36,108 nucleotides of DNA from Candidatus Dorea gallistercoris (GCA_019114065.1 DXGF01000141.1:1-36108), one strand, 5' to 3'; counted from the stretch's first letter, positions 7,966 through 16,406 are shown. The notes: generated by a model not told the origin, from the letters alone. Translations and numbers: made by a program.

Positions 7966-8868
7966 CTATTTGTCTCTGTGAATCAGCGCGATCAAAAGCT
8001 GTTCCAGATATGGATTCTCTCCCGGAAGGGTATGCAGAAGGCGGACTGCCTCCCTGGACTTTGCCTCTACAAGGTCTGCCGCTTCCCGGGCCCCCATCAG
8101 GGTCACATAGGTTGTCTTCTCATTCTTCTCATCGCTGTGCACGGGTTTCCCAAGCACTTCCGGCGTACTGGTCACATCCAGGATATCATCCTGGATCTGG
8201 AACGCGATCCCCACATGGGAGGCGATCTCTTCTACCGTCTGAATTTCCCTGTCGGAAGCGCCAGAAAGAATCGCCCCGATCATCATTGACGCCTCGATCA
8301 GCGCCCCTGTCTTCAGCTCATAGATGGTGTCCAGTACGTCCCGTTCCATCGCCTGGCCTGTCTTGCTCACATCAATGACCTGGCCGCCGATCATCCCGTG
8401 GATGCCGGCCTTCTCTCCCAGCACGCGAAGGGCCTGCCCGATCCTTTCACTCTCTCCCGGCGCCAGGACGAAAGCCTGGAATGCCGTCTCAAAGGCATAA
8501 TTCAGCAGCGCGTCCCCAGCCAGGATTCCCATATCTTCCCCGTAGACCACATGGGTCGTCTTCCGGCCTCTCCGGTAATCGTCGTTGTCCATCGCCGGCA
8601 GATCATCGTGGACCAGAGAATAGGTATGTATCATCTCAATGGCCGCCATAAAGGGCGCAAGAGTCCTGGCATCCCCGCCGAACAGCCGGTGGGTCTCCTG
8701 CATGAGCATGGGCCGCAGCCGTTTCCCTCCAGCCATCAGGCTGTATTCCATCGCCTCCATGATCACCTTCTGATATCCCTGCTTCTCTGGCAGATACTGT
8801 CTCAGGATTTCTTCAATCTCCCAGACTTTTTCTTTCTGTTGTGTCTGAAACTCATTGCTCGAATTCAT
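7966..8868 (-). CDS. ispA: Farnesyl diphosphate synthase (polyprenyl synthetase family)
   Basis: A 300-residue trans-prenyltransferase that joins isopentenyl diphosphate to dimethylallyl and geranyl diphosphate, giving farnesyl diphosphate for undecaprenyl phosphate and quinone-like lipids. The first aspartate-rich motif is HDDLPAMDNDDYRRG and the second is FQIQDDILDVTSTPEVLGK; GGKRLRP binds the IPP diphosphate. The start at ATG 8866-8868 is chosen because GAGGGAG lies just upstream; an ATG at 8886 lacks a site. The gene overlaps xseB by 17 bases. Product chain length (C15) is inferred from family and context. Confidence 0.94.
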   Translation of the reverse strand: MNSSNEFQTQQKEKVWEIEEILRQYLPEKQGYQKVIMEAMEYSLMAGGKRLRPMLMQETHRLFGGDARTLAPFMAAIEMIHTYSLVHDDLPAMDNDDYRRGRKTTHVVYGEDMGILAGDALLNYAFETAFQAFVLAPGESERIGQALRVLGEKAGIHGMIGGQVIDVSKTGQAMERDVLDTIYELKTGALIEASMMIGAILSGASDREIQTVEEIASHVGIAFQIQDDILDVTSTPEVLGKPVHSDEKNEKTTYVTLMGAREAADLVEAKSREAVRLLHTLPGENPYLEQLLIALIHRDK

Positions 8869-9085
8869 GAACTTCTCCCTCTTCATCTAATACCAGCATT
8901 TTTTTCTCGATCGTATCGATCTTATCACTACAGGATTTCAGCATATCCATTCCCTTATGATAGAGAGCAAAGCTTTCTTCCAGAGAAATGTCTTCTGCCT
9001 CCATCTTCCGGATCACTTCCTCCAACTTCGTGAAGGTCTGGTCCAGCGTCTCTTCCTGCTTCTGTTCTTCCCGCTTTTCAGCCAT
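8852..9085 (-). CDS. xseB: Exodeoxyribonuclease VII small subunit
   Basis: A 77-residue protein with the helical-hairpin signature of XseB: FTKLEEVIRKMEAEDISLEE, then SFALYHKGMDMLKSCSDKI. Several copies bind each XseA to form exonuclease VII, which degrades single-stranded DNA in both directions. The ATG at 9085 has an excellent AAGGAGG site. Its first 8 bases overlap the end of xseA and its last 17 overlap ispA, so expression of the three genes is tightly coupled. Confidence 0.96.
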   Translation of the reverse strand: MAEKREEQKQEETLDQTFTKLEEVIRKMEAEDISLEESFALYHKGMDMLKSCSDKIDTIEKKMLVLDEEGEVHEFEQ

Positions 9086-10289
9086 GCCGCTCCTCCTTCT
9101 TCTCCAGGACCTCCGCCCGGATCCTTCCGTCGGTCACATAGATCTCCAGGACTTCCCCTATCTGGGTCTGTCCGATACTTTTCACGGCTCTGCCGTCTTC
9201 TCCCGCCACATAAGCGTACCCCTGGCTTAACTTCTCCAGCGGGGATAAGGCCCGCATCTTCTCCAGATACAGCTCCATCCGGTGCCGACTCCCAAGAAGG
9301 CTCTGCCTCATCCCGGCCCGCAGCCGATCCTCCAGGTCCGCCAGCCGCTGACGGTCCTCCCGGATCTTTGTACCAGGATGCAGATATTCCAGACGGACAG
9401 ATACGGATCTAAGCCGGGTCCGCCACAGTTCCAGCCTCTGACGAAGGATCTGTCCCATCCTTCGTTCCAGTTCCCGCATCCGCTCCTGGGTCTGATAGAG
9501 GTCATATACCGCCAGCTCCGCAGCCGCGGAGGGTGTGGGCGCCCTTAAGTCCGCCACGAAATCCGCGATCGTAGTGTCTGTCTCATGCCCCACCGCCGAG
9601 ATCACCGGCGTCTGACAGTGAAAGATCGCTCTTGCCACTTCTTCCTCATTAAAGGCCCACAGATCTTCCATAGATCCGCCGCCTCTGCCCACGATGATAA
9701 TATCAACACCAGCCTTATCCAGCGTCTCGATTCCCCGGACAATGCTTTCTTTGGCGCCTTCTCCCTGCACTCTGGCCGGATATAAGATCAACTGCGCGTA
9801 AGGGTTCCTGCGCCTGGAAATGTTCATGATATCCCGGACCGCGGCTCCGGTGGGCGCTGTCACCACGCCGATCCGGGAGGCGTAAGCCGGGATCTCTTTC
9901 TTGTATTCCGGCGCGAACATCCCCATCTCTTCCAGTTCCCGCTTCAACGCCTGAAAACGCTCGTAGAGCGCACCTTCTCCATCCAGACGGATCTCTCTGG
10001 CATAGAGCTGGTAGGAACCGCTTCTTTCGTAGACATTCACGCTGCCAAACACGATCACCTGCTGCCCTTCTTCCATACGAAAAGAGAGCCCGCCTCGCTG
10101 CCCGGCAAACATGACGCAGGCAATCGTTCCAGACTCATCTTTCAGTGAGAAATATATGTGACCTGAGGTGTGGTATTTACAGTTGGACACCTCGCCTTTG
10201 ACATAGATGCGGGCAAGCATATAATCCTGGGTGAACATATTCTTGATATAAGCATTGACCTGCTTTACCGTATAAACATTCTGTGCCAT
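9078..10289 (-). CDS. xseA: Exodeoxyribonuclease VII large subunit
   Basis: A 403-residue protein with an N-terminal OB fold (about 1-100, ending near CVMFAGQRGGLSF), a catalytic core and a coiled-coil C-terminal part. Family landmarks are ILYPARVQGEGA, IIVGRGGGSMEDLWAFNEE and AVGHETDTTIADFVADLRA followed by PTPSAAAEL. Start at ATG 10287-10289 (MAQNVYTVKQVNAYI), with GGAG 7 bases upstream; a TTG four codons earlier is less likely. It lies 15 bases after nusB. In B. subtilis folD sits between nusB and xseA; that gene is missing here. Confidence 0.96.
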   Translation of the reverse strand: MAQNVYTVKQVNAYIKNMFTQDYMLARIYVKGEVSNCKYHTSGHIYFSLKDESGTIACVMFAGQRGGLSFRMEEGQQVIVFGSVNVYERSGSYQLYAREIRLDGEGALYERFQALKRELEEMGMFAPEYKKEIPAYASRIGVVTAPTGAAVRDIMNISRRRNPYAQLILYPARVQGEGAKESIVRGIETLDKAGVDIIIVGRGGGSMEDLWAFNEEEVARAIFHCQTPVISAVGHETDTTIADFVADLRAPTPSAAAELAVYDLYQTQERMRELERRMGQILRQRLELWRTRLRSVSVRLEYLHPGTKIREDRQRLADLEDRLRAGMRQSLLGSRHRMELYLEKMRALSPLEKLSQGYAYVAGEDGRAVKSIGQTQIGEVLEIYVTDGRIRAEVLEKKEERHG

Positions 10290-10304
10290 GGTCCACTCCA
10301 AACT

Positions 10305-10703
10305 TTACTCGGCCAGCTTTGCCAGCACTCCGTTGACAAATGAAGGCCCTTCAGATCCGCTGTATTTTTTCGCCAGCTCCACAGCCTCGTCGATAGCCAC
10401 TCCCACCGGCACATCTTCATCCCACTTCATCTCATAGACCGCCAGCCTTAAGATGGTAAGATCCACCTTGTTCATGCGGCTGGTCTTCCATCCCTTTGTG
10501 TGGGAATTGATCAGGGCATCGATCTCTTCCGTCTTCTGGGCGATCTTCTCCGCCTTCCTCTGGATGTATTCCAAGTCCTTTTCTCTGGCATCTTCAAGCT
10601 GCGCGAAATAAAACTTCATCTGATCGGACATCTCTGTCTCTTCGTTGAATTCCAGTCCGAATACCATCTTGAAGATATGCTCTCTTTGCTCTGTCCTCTT
10701 CAC
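10305..10703 (-). CDS. nusB: Transcription antitermination factor NusB
   Basis: A 132-residue all-helical protein. With NusE (S10), NusA and NusG it binds boxA RNA to keep RNA polymerase processive on rRNA operons. Diagnostic segments are KRTEQREHIFKMVFGLEF at the start, KVDLTILRLAVYEM in the middle, and VAIDEAVELAKKYSG followed by FVNGVLAKLAE at the end. The start codon is GTG (10701-10703), immediately following the TAA of asp23, with GGAGGAAGGG inside the end of that gene. The zero-base gap implies translational coupling. Confidence 0.96.
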   Translation of the reverse strand: MKRTEQREHIFKMVFGLEFNEETEMSDQMKFYFAQLEDAREKDLEYIQRKAEKIAQKTEEIDALINSHTKGWKTSRMNKVDLTILRLAVYEMKWDEDVPVGVAIDEAVELAKKYSGSEGPSFVNGVLAKLAE

Positions 10704-11087
10704 TTACCCTTCCTCCGGCACTTCTACTCCGGCTACACGGATATTCACATCCGCCACCTCAAGGCCTGTCATATTCTCGATGGCCGCCTTCACCTTCTCC
10801 TGCACCTGAGCGGTGATCTCCTTGATCTGGTAGCCATACTTCAGGTTCAGAGCCAAAGATACGGTCACGATCCCTTCCAACACATCCACTTTGACCCCTT
10901 TGGACAGAGACTTCATTCCCAGCTTGCTGATCAGTTCCCTGGTGGCGTTGCCTGCCATGGAAGCCACTCCTTCCACTTCCATCGCCGCCAGCCCTGCGAT
11001 GATCGCCACTACTTCGTCCGCGATCTTCACCTCTCCCAGATTCTCATCGTTTTTTATGGTATATGCGTTTCTCTCTTCTTTTCCCAT
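10704..11087 (-). CDS. Asp23/Gls24 family envelope stress response protein (YqhY)
   Basis: A 127-residue protein of the Asp23/Gls24 family, beginning MGKEERNAYTIKNDENLGEV and containing IADEVVAIIAGLAAMEVEGV, the family core. Position next to nusB matches Bacillus yqhY, a homologue linked to the control of acetyl-CoA carboxylase; here no acc genes are adjacent, so that role is not supported by context. No transmembrane segment is visible. It is the first gene of the operon running to recN: ATG at 11087 with AGGAGGTT and a clear promoter 37 bases further upstream. Confidence 0.92.
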   Translation of the reverse strand: MGKEERNAYTIKNDENLGEVKIADEVVAIIAGLAAMEVEGVASMAGNATRELISKLGMKSLSKGVKVDVLEGIVTVSLALNLKYGYQIKEITAQVQEKVKAAIENMTGLEVADVNIRVAGVEVPEEG

Positions 11088-11123
11088 TGCAGCAACCTCC
11101 TGTCTGGTTTTACACTTCTTATG

Positions 11124-11152
11124 ATTATATCAAATTTAACCTGTGTTTACAA
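11124..11152 (-). promoter_or_regulatory. Sigma-A promoter of the asp23-nusB-...-recN operon
   Basis: On the minus strand TTGTAA (11147-11152), a 17-base spacer and perfect TATAAT (11124-11129) lie upstream of asp23. It is the only strong promoter I see for the ten genes down to recN, which are joined by overlaps or gaps under 20 bases. Confidence 0.7.
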
Positions 11153-11164
11153 GAGCGCCGGGGC

Positions 11165-12766
11165 CTATCTGCCGAATTCTTCCAGGATCAGTCCCTCATT
11201 TCTCTCCTGAGTCATACGGATGCTCCACTCATTGATAAACAGAAGGAGCGGGCGGCCCTTCAAATCTTTTATCTTCTTCATATCGGAAGTGCCGGAGAGC
11301 TTGTCCATGTCGATCTCCTCATTTCCGATCCACCGGATATACTCATAGGGAAGACTGTCCATGTAGATCTCCACCTTGTATTCGTTTTCCAGCCGGTATT
11401 TCAGCACGTCAAACTGGAGTACGCCCACCACCCCTACGATGATCTCTTCCATACCGGTATTATACTCCTGGAAGATCTGGATGGCGCCCTCCTGGGCGAT
11501 CTGGCTGATTCCCTTGATGAACTGCTTCCGCTTCATAGTGTCCACCTGGCGGACCCGGGCGAAATGTTCCGGCGCGAAGGTGGGGATCCCCTCGTAGGCA
11601 AACCGGTCCCCGGAGGCGGTCAGCGTATCTCCGATGGAGAAGATCCCCGGATCAAACACGCCGATGATGTCTCCCGCGCAGGCCTGCTCCACCATCTTGC
11701 GCTCGCTGGCCATCAGCTGCTGGGGCTGGGAGAGGCGCACCTTCTTCCCGCCCTGCATATGCCACACATCCATGCCTGCCTCAAACTCCCCGGAACAGAT
11801 CCGCATGAACGCGATCCGGTCTCGGTGGGCCTTGTTCATGTTGGCCTGGATCTTAAAGACAAAGGCTGAGAAATCCGGCTCCACCATGGGATCGATCAGC
11901 CCCTTGTCCGACATCCTGGGAAGGGGCGGCGTGGTCATTTTCAGAAAATGTTCCAGGAAGGTCTCCACTCCAAAGTTGGTCAAGGCAGACCCGAAAAATA
12001 CCGGCGACAGTTCTCCCCTGCTCACCAGTTCCTGGTCAAAAGCCGCTCCCGCCCCGTCCTGCAGCTCGATCTCTTCTTCCAGCTGGACTCTCTGGGAGTC
12101 GGTGATCAGCCAGGAGATCTCCGGGTCCCCGATATCTACCTTCTTGACTCCCCCCTGGATGGTGCCTTTCCGGGTATCTGAGAAGATCTCCACCTTCTTC
12201 GTCTCCCGGTCGTAGACGCCCCGGAATTCCTTGCCGGAGCCAATGGGCCAGTTGATGGGGCAGGTGGCGATCCCAAGCTCCGTCTCAATATCATCCAGGA
12301 GCTCAAAAGTATCCATAGCCTCCCGGTCCATCTTGTTGATGAATGTAAAAATAGGAATATGACGCATGGTACATACTTTGAACAGCTTGCGGGTCTGGGC
12401 TTCCACACCCTTGGAAGCGTCAATGACCATCACAGCCGAGTCCGCCGCCATCAGGGTCCGGTAGGTATCCTCCGAGAAATCCTGGTGTCCCGGCGTGTCC
12501 AGGATATTGATACAGTATCCTTCATAGTTGAACTGGAGCACCGAGGAAGTCACCGAGATCCCCCGCTCCTTCTCGATCTCCATCCAGTCGGAGACCGCGT
12601 GTCTGGCGGTGGCCTTGCCCTTCACGCTTCCAGCCTGGTTGATGGCTCCGCCGTACAGCAGGAACTTCTCTGTCAACGTGGTCTTCCCCGCGTCAGGGTG
12701 GGAAATGATGGCAAAGGTCCTGCGCTTCTCAATCTGTTTTTTCAATTCACTTTTTATCTGATCCAT
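11165..12766 (-). CDS. prfC: Peptide chain release factor 3 (RF3)
   Basis: A 533-residue translational GTPase that removes RF1/RF2 from the ribosome after termination. G-domain motifs are ISHPDAGKTTLTEKFL (G1), the KERGISVTSS switch I (G2), LDTPGHQDFSEDTYR (G3) and INKMDRE (G4). The GAINQAGSVKGKATARHAVSDW insert, given here as its first residues GAINQAG and last HAVSDW, separates RF3 from EF-G. The start at ATG 12764-12766 has AGGAG 8 bases upstream; a GTG three codons earlier overlaps that site. It is a single-gene unit between the spoIIIA terminator and the asp23 promoter. In Bacillus accBC occupy this place. Confidence 0.95.
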   Translation of the reverse strand: MDQIKSELKKQIEKRRTFAIISHPDAGKTTLTEKFLLYGGAINQAGSVKGKATARHAVSDWMEIEKERGISVTSSVLQFNYEGYCINILDTPGHQDFSEDTYRTLMAADSAVMVIDASKGVEAQTRKLFKVCTMRHIPIFTFINKMDREAMDTFELLDDIETELGIATCPINWPIGSGKEFRGVYDRETKKVEIFSDTRKGTIQGGVKKVDIGDPEISWLITDSQRVQLEEEIELQDGAGAAFDQELVSRGELSPVFFGSALTNFGVETFLEHFLKMTTPPLPRMSDKGLIDPMVEPDFSAFVFKIQANMNKAHRDRIAFMRICSGEFEAGMDVWHMQGGKKVRLSQPQQLMASERKMVEQACAGDIIGVFDPGIFSIGDTLTASGDRFAYEGIPTFAPEHFARVRQVDTMKRKQFIKGISQIAQEGAIQIFQEYNTGMEEIIVGVVGVLQFDVLKYRLENEYKVEIYMDSLPYEYIRWIGNEEIDMDKLSGTSDMKKIKDLKGRPLLLFINEWSIRMTQERNEGLILEEFGR

Positions 12767-12785
12767 GGCCTGCACTCCTAAATCT

Positions 12786-12813
12786 ATTATAGCCTCTCTA
12801 AACGCACTTTAAA
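12786..12813 (-). promoter_or_regulatory. Probable sigma-A promoter of prfC
   Basis: Perfect -10 TATAAT (12786-12791) with TTTAAA (12808-12813, 4 of 6) at 16 bases, located directly upstream of prfC and downstream of the spoIIIAH terminator. Confidence 0.5.
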
Positions 12814-12842
12814 CAGTATAGCATAAGGAGGAGCGCAACTCA

Positions 12843-12875
12843 AGCAAAAGGAGATGGCGATCTGCCACCTCCTTC
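12843..12875 (-). terminator. Intrinsic terminator after spoIIIAH
   Basis: On the minus strand an 11-pair stem (12864-12874 with 12848-12858, one G-U pair) surrounds a 5-base loop and runs into TTTTG. It begins 22 bases after the spoIIIAH stop and closes the spoIIIA operon. Confidence 0.8.
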
Positions 12876-12895
12876 TTTGATCTTTGTCTGCCACT

Positions 12896-13540
12896 CTATT
12901 CTGATGCCGCCTGCCCTTCCGCGTATACCGGCGTGATCACGATATTCTGAGCGGCCACACCGGTCTTGCGGGTCACGATATCCTCGATCTGCGCCCGGTT
13001 GGCATCACTTAATTCCGCCGCGTTCACCACCACATCCGCGGAATCATCGGTCAGGCTGACCACCGCCTCGCTGAACCCCTTGGATGCCAGCAGCGTCTCT
13101 GCCGCGGCCTCCTTCTCCGCGATTTCAGTCATAGCCACCATCTGGCTGACGGCTTCCTGCTTCTGATCATCACTGAGATTTTCATTGTTGATGATCTCCA
13201 GCAGAGACTCTTTGTTCTGCGCCCGGATCTGTTCCCTTGTCACCTTTGCCTCTGCCACCACACCGCTGGCCTCTCCGCTGGTAAGTACCGCCTCACCCGG
13301 AGTCCCCTCCACACTTCCGTCCTCCGCCTCAGAATCCTGGCTCTCGATATCCTGGGAAGAGCTGGCAAGATCCTCCTCTGAGATATCCAGAAGCTCCTGG
13401 CTGGCAAGATCCGCGTTTGCCTCCGCGGCGCCATCCCCATCGGAGAACAGCCGCCCTGAGTAATTCAGATAGCCTGCCGCCGCGATCATGACCGCCAATA
13501 CCGCGATGATGACCTGATTTTTTTTAAAGATTCGCTTCAC
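12896..13540 (-). CDS. spoIIIAH: Stage III sporulation protein AH
   Basis: A 214-residue single-pass protein: basic N-terminus (KRIFKKNQ), membrane segment (about 9-26), an acidic serine/glutamate-rich linker (about 35-95) and a C-terminal ring-building domain (about 105-205, EQIRAQNKESLLEIINNE onward). In Bacillus SpoIIIAH in the mother-cell membrane binds forespore SpoIIQ across the intermembrane space, forming the feeding-tube channel. The start is GTG at 13538-13540: AGGAGGG lies 9 bases upstream and the reading frame then opens directly on the anchor. A TTG seven codons earlier precedes the binding site and is rejected. It is the last gene of the operon. Confidence 0.93.
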   Translation of the reverse strand: MKRIFKKNQVIIAVLAVMIAAAGYLNYSGRLFSDGDGAAEANADLASQELLDISEEDLASSSQDIESQDSEAEDGSVEGTPGEAVLTSGEASGVVAEAKVTREQIRAQNKESLLEIINNENLSDDQKQEAVSQMVAMTEIAEKEAAAETLLASKGFSEAVVSLTDDSADVVVNAAELSDANRAQIEDIVTRKTGVAAQNIVITPVYAEGQAASE

Positions 13541-13566
13541 TGTCTCTTTCCCTCCTGGCAATAGAT

Positions 13567-14166
13567 TTAATTCTTCTTCATTATCCTAATCTTATGCGTG
13601 TCTATCCCAAATAATGCTTGGACCGCTTCTGTAATATTCCTGGCCACCACCGAATTATCTCCTCCCTGAGCCAGTACCACCACCCCTTCCACCTGGGGAG
13701 TGATCTCTTTGCTCACATAGGGCTTCTGGCCCTCTGTATCATTCCCTGTGTAGACAGAGGCTTCTGTACTCGTAGAATTGCGAGTGGTCCGGGTCCCTCC
13801 CTGACTGTCGCTCTCGGTCACCGTCTCTTCCCCGGCCTCCACATCCTTCTCCACTACCTTCTCCGCAGAGGATGCCAGAGTGATCATGACTGTCACCTCC
13901 CCGGCCCCTTCCATCTGGGAGAGTACTTCAGACAGATGTTCTTCCAGATAGCGGGTATAATCACCTTCCGCTGTGGTCCCTGCTGTATCCGTCTCTGTCT
14001 GCCGCTCCCCCGTCCCCTGGTCCTCGGTCTGCCGATCCTTCGTGGGTATGGCGATGACCAGCAGCAGGACGCCTGCCAGAAAAAGGATCAGGATCTGGTC
14101 CTTCTTCCATTTTCCAAAATGCAGTTTTTCCAGCAGTCCATGGATATTTTTCTTCTTATTTTCCAA
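13567..14166 (-). CDS. spoIIIAG: Stage III sporulation protein AG
   Basis: A 199-residue protein with a basic cytoplasmic start, one membrane segment (about 24-40, ILILFLAGVLLLVIAI), an acidic T/E/Q-rich linker and a C-terminal ring-building domain (YLEEHLSEVLSQMEGAGEV onward). Bacillus SpoIIIAG forms a large 30-mer ring in the intermembrane space. The domain is interrupted by an S/T/G-rich insertion (about 125-155), typical of the beta-triangle region. I choose TTG 14164-14166 with GGAGG 9 bases upstream, overlapping spoIIIAF by 11 bases; longer frames would run deeper into spoIIIAF without a binding site. Confidence 0.9.
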   Translation of the reverse strand: MENKKKNIHGLLEKLHFGKWKKDQILILFLAGVLLLVIAIPTKDRQTEDQGTGERQTETDTAGTTAEGDYTRYLEEHLSEVLSQMEGAGEVTVMITLASSAEKVVEKDVEAGEETVTESDSQGGTRTTRNSTSTEASVYTGNDTEGQKPYVSKEITPQVEGVVVLAQGGDNSVVARNITEAVQALFGIDTHKIRIMKKN

Positions 14167-14509
14167 TCCGGATTTCCTCCACTTCCACCAGCTTTTCCTC
14201 CTCTTCTCCTGTCTCTCCCTCACTGCTCTCTCCGTTCTCCATCGTCGCCGCTTCTTCCAGGAAATCAGAGGTATCCTGGATCTGCTCCAGTTCCTCCAGA
14301 TATTCCCTGCTCTGATACAGTTCTCCTATCTTTCCTTCCATCCCGAATAATTTCAGGACCGGAGACAGGAGCAGCAGGATCAATACAAGCCCGGTGAAAA
14401 AGCGGATGTACTTCTGATAGCCGGACTCCGGCACGATGTGGAGCAACGCCGTTACCAGCACCAGATAGAAGGCCACGTTCTGGATCCATTCGTAGAGATA
14501 GGCAAACAT
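14156..14509 (-). CDS. spoIIIAF: Stage III sporulation protein AF
   Basis: A 117-residue protein with two membrane helices (about 4-25 and 36-54) and a C-terminal cytoplasmic/intermembrane part ending in a glutamate-rich stretch. The opening FAYLYEWIQNVAFYLVLVTA is the typical SpoIIIAF start. The Bacillus protein is longer (about 200 residues) with a ring-building domain; this clostridial form is short, so that domain is reduced or absent. ATG 14507-14509 has AGGAGG 8 bases upstream; a GTG three codons before it overlaps the binding site. Confidence 0.88.
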   Translation of the reverse strand: MFAYLYEWIQNVAFYLVLVTALLHIVPESGYQKYIRFFTGLVLILLLLSPVLKLFGMEGKIGELYQSREYLEELEQIQDTSDFLEEAATMENGESSEGETGEEEEKLVEVEEIRIGK

Positions 14510-14533
14510 CTTCTCCACCTCCTTTCTTGCTTC

Positions 14534-14555
14534 CGGGAGCCGCCGTCCCCTCCCG
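14534..14555 (-). other. G+C-rich inverted repeat between spoIIIAE and spoIIIAF
   Basis: In the 69-base gap, the largest in the operon, CGGGAG and CTCCCG (14534-14539 and 14550-14555) can pair around a 10-base loop. No T run follows on the minus strand, so it is not a standard terminator. It could be a weak mRNA processing or stability element, or chance in G+C-rich sequence. Confidence 0.3.
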
Positions 14556-14578
14556 TCTGTCTCTTCCTGAGCGCGCCC

Positions 14579-15790
14579 TCATAGATCCGTCAGGGCCGCC
14601 ACGACCACGATCGTCAGCAGAAACAGAAGCCCTGCGGTAAACACCACCCGCATCAGCAGACGGCATCCATCCCCCACACTTTCTATGCATCCGACGATCC
14701 GTTTGTCAGAGACCGGCTGGATCAGCGCCGCGGCAAGCTTATACAGGAGCACGATACAGCCGATCTGTACTAGGGGGACTACACAGAGAGCTACGCAGAT
14801 CACCGCGCCGGTCATGCCGATCCCATTTTTGATCAGCACCGCTGTCCCAAGGACAACCTCCGTCACTCCTCCGATGGCGTCTCCGATCCCCGGGATCGCC
14901 TCCGCTCCTCTGGTGATCGCGCTCTGCTTGATGGAATCAATGGCCGGGCTGATCAGCCCCTGGATCACATTTAACCCCACCACACAGGCCAAAAGGGTCT
15001 TCAGCGCCCAGGAGACGCCCAGGTTGAGCAGTCCCGCGAATTTGCTCAGATATTCTTCTTTGGAGAGAAAGTTCAGCACCCGCACCATAAAATAAATATG
15101 GATCACCGGCAGGAGAAATCCCACGATCAGAAGCTGGACCAGATAGATCAAAAACAGCACCAGGTTATAGAAGGCCACTGCTGTCACGCTCCCCTTCGCG
15201 GCCGCCACTGCCAGGAAATACACTGGGCAGAAGACTCCCATAAAGGAAGTCAGGTCCTCGATCCCCTGGCTGACCCAGTCTGTCACTGCCTGAAAGGAAT
15301 TCAGGCAGAGGGCGATCAGGAGGATGTACAGGATATAGAAGCTGACCTCCGAGATCTGACGGTTCTGGAACACGCTGGAGAAATTGGAGAAGATTGCGGC
15401 AATCAGCGCGATCAGAAGGATATGCCCCAGATTCTCCCTGCAGCTTCTCAGCGCATAGAAAAATTGGTCTGCCACCAGGCGGTTTAAAAGCTGGGCAGAC
15501 ATCTCCACATCGCCTGACAGGATCCCCATCAGAGTTTCCCGGAAGTCCAGCTTATCCTCCGGAAACAATTCCGCCAGGGAAGCATCGATCTCCCGGAAGT
15601 CAAACTGATCCAGCATCTTTTCTCCCGCGGCTTCTTCTTGCTCTTCCCCCCCTATGCTGCCCACACCGGATTCGGAAGCCTGTGCCGCAAGAACATTCCC
15701 GCACAGAGCCGCCACACAGAGCGCCAGTAAGAGCGCGGCCCTCCGGACTGCTGACAGCACTCCTCTCTTTCCCTTCCCCCGCTCCTTCAT
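14579..15790 (-). CDS. spoIIIAE: Stage III sporulation protein AE
   Basis: A 403-residue polytopic membrane protein with a cleavable signal peptide (hydrophobic stretch about 13-36, ending in LAAQAS), an extracytoplasmic region to about residue 110, and then about six to eight membrane segments. The segment IKNGIGMTGAVICVALCVVP and the C-terminal LLFLLTIVVVAALTDL are typical of the family. It is thought to form part of the membrane core of the SpoIIIA-SpoIIQ complex, distantly like export-gate proteins. Its ATG overlaps the spoIIIAD stop (ATGA). Confidence 0.94.
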   Translation of the reverse strand: MKERGKGKRGVLSAVRRAALLLALCVAALCGNVLAAQASESGVGSIGGEEQEEAAGEKMLDQFDFREIDASLAELFPEDKLDFRETLMGILSGDVEMSAQLLNRLVADQFFYALRSCRENLGHILLIALIAAIFSNFSSVFQNRQISEVSFYILYILLIALCLNSFQAVTDWVSQGIEDLTSFMGVFCPVYFLAVAAAKGSVTAVAFYNLVLFLIYLVQLLIVGFLLPVIHIYFMVRVLNFLSKEEYLSKFAGLLNLGVSWALKTLLACVVGLNVIQGLISPAIDSIKQSAITRGAEAIPGIGDAIGGVTEVVLGTAVLIKNGIGMTGAVICVALCVVPLVQIGCIVLLYKLAAALIQPVSDKRIVGCIESVGDGCRLLMRVVFTAGLLFLLTIVVVAALTDL

Positions 15791-16173
15791 GACAGGAATT
15801 CTCCGATCGTCTCCAGGAGCGCCATCAGAATCGGTATGCTGAGCACCAGGATCGTTAATTTCCCGAAGATCTCGATCTGCTGGGCAATGGTCTGGTATCC
15901 CGCATCTCTGCAGATGCTGGATGCGAATTCCGCGATATAAGTGACTCCCAGCATCTTGATCAGCGTTCCGATATAAGCGCCGTCCAGACTGATATATCCT
16001 CCTATGGTGTCTGCCGCTTCTGTGATCACCCGCAGATGTCCCAGGATACCGAAGAAGATCACCAGACTCAGTCCCGCGCTGATATAGATCCCGTATTCTG
16101 CTTTTCCTCCTTTAAACTGGACCGCCAGAAGGACCCCTGCCACTCCGATGATCCCTACCTGCACGATATCCAT
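15787..16173 (-). CDS. spoIIIAD: Stage III sporulation protein AD
   Basis: A 128-residue membrane protein with three to four hydrophobic helices (about 3-20, 27-48, 67-80 and 102-125). The motif GVTYIAEFASSICRDAGYQT is the hallmark of SpoIIIAD. With SpoIIIAC it resembles the FliQ family of flagellar/type III export components. It overlaps spoIIIAE by 4 bases and lies 26 bases after spoIIIAC. Confidence 0.95.
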   Translation of the reverse strand: MDIVQVGIIGVAGVLLAVQFKGGKAEYGIYISAGLSLVIFFGILGHLRVITEAADTIGGYISLDGAYIGTLIKMLGVTYIAEFASSICRDAGYQTIAQQIEIFGKLTILVLSIPILMALLETIGEFLS

Positions 16174-16199
16174 GTTCTGCCCCCTTATCTTGATATCTC

Positions 16200-16394
16200 C
16201 TACAGTGAAAACAGACTCTGGATCGCCTCGAACAGATCATAAATATAAGGGACGATCCAGAACAGCACCAGAAGCAGCCCTGCCAGGCTTGTCAGAAACG
16301 CCTGCTCCTCTCTCCCGCTGTGTTTCAGGACCTGGCTCAACACAGAGACCAGGATCCCCACTGCCGCGATCTTAAATATCAGGTTAACACTCAT
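16200..16394 (-). CDS. spoIIIAC: Stage III sporulation protein AC
   Basis: A 64-residue protein with two membrane helices (about 4-22 and 33-58) joined by a short polar loop (KHSGREEQ); small size and the opening VNLIFKIAAVGILVSVLSQV identify SpoIIIAC, a FliQ-like subunit of the spoIIIA machine. ATG at 16394 with GGAGGAGG upstream, 12 bases after spoIIIAB. Confidence 0.95.
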   Translation of the reverse strand: MSVNLIFKIAAVGILVSVLSQVLKHSGREEQAFLTSLAGLLLVLFWIVPYIYDLFEAIQSLFSL

Positions 16395-16406
16395 GTACGC
16401 CTCCTC

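Noticed and set aside
14265-14690. 141-codon minus-strand frame across the spoIIIAE-spoIIIAF junction
   Set aside because: Out of frame with both genes and without a protein-like pattern. The in-frame SpoIIIAE and SpoIIIAF reading is clear and needs no frameshift.
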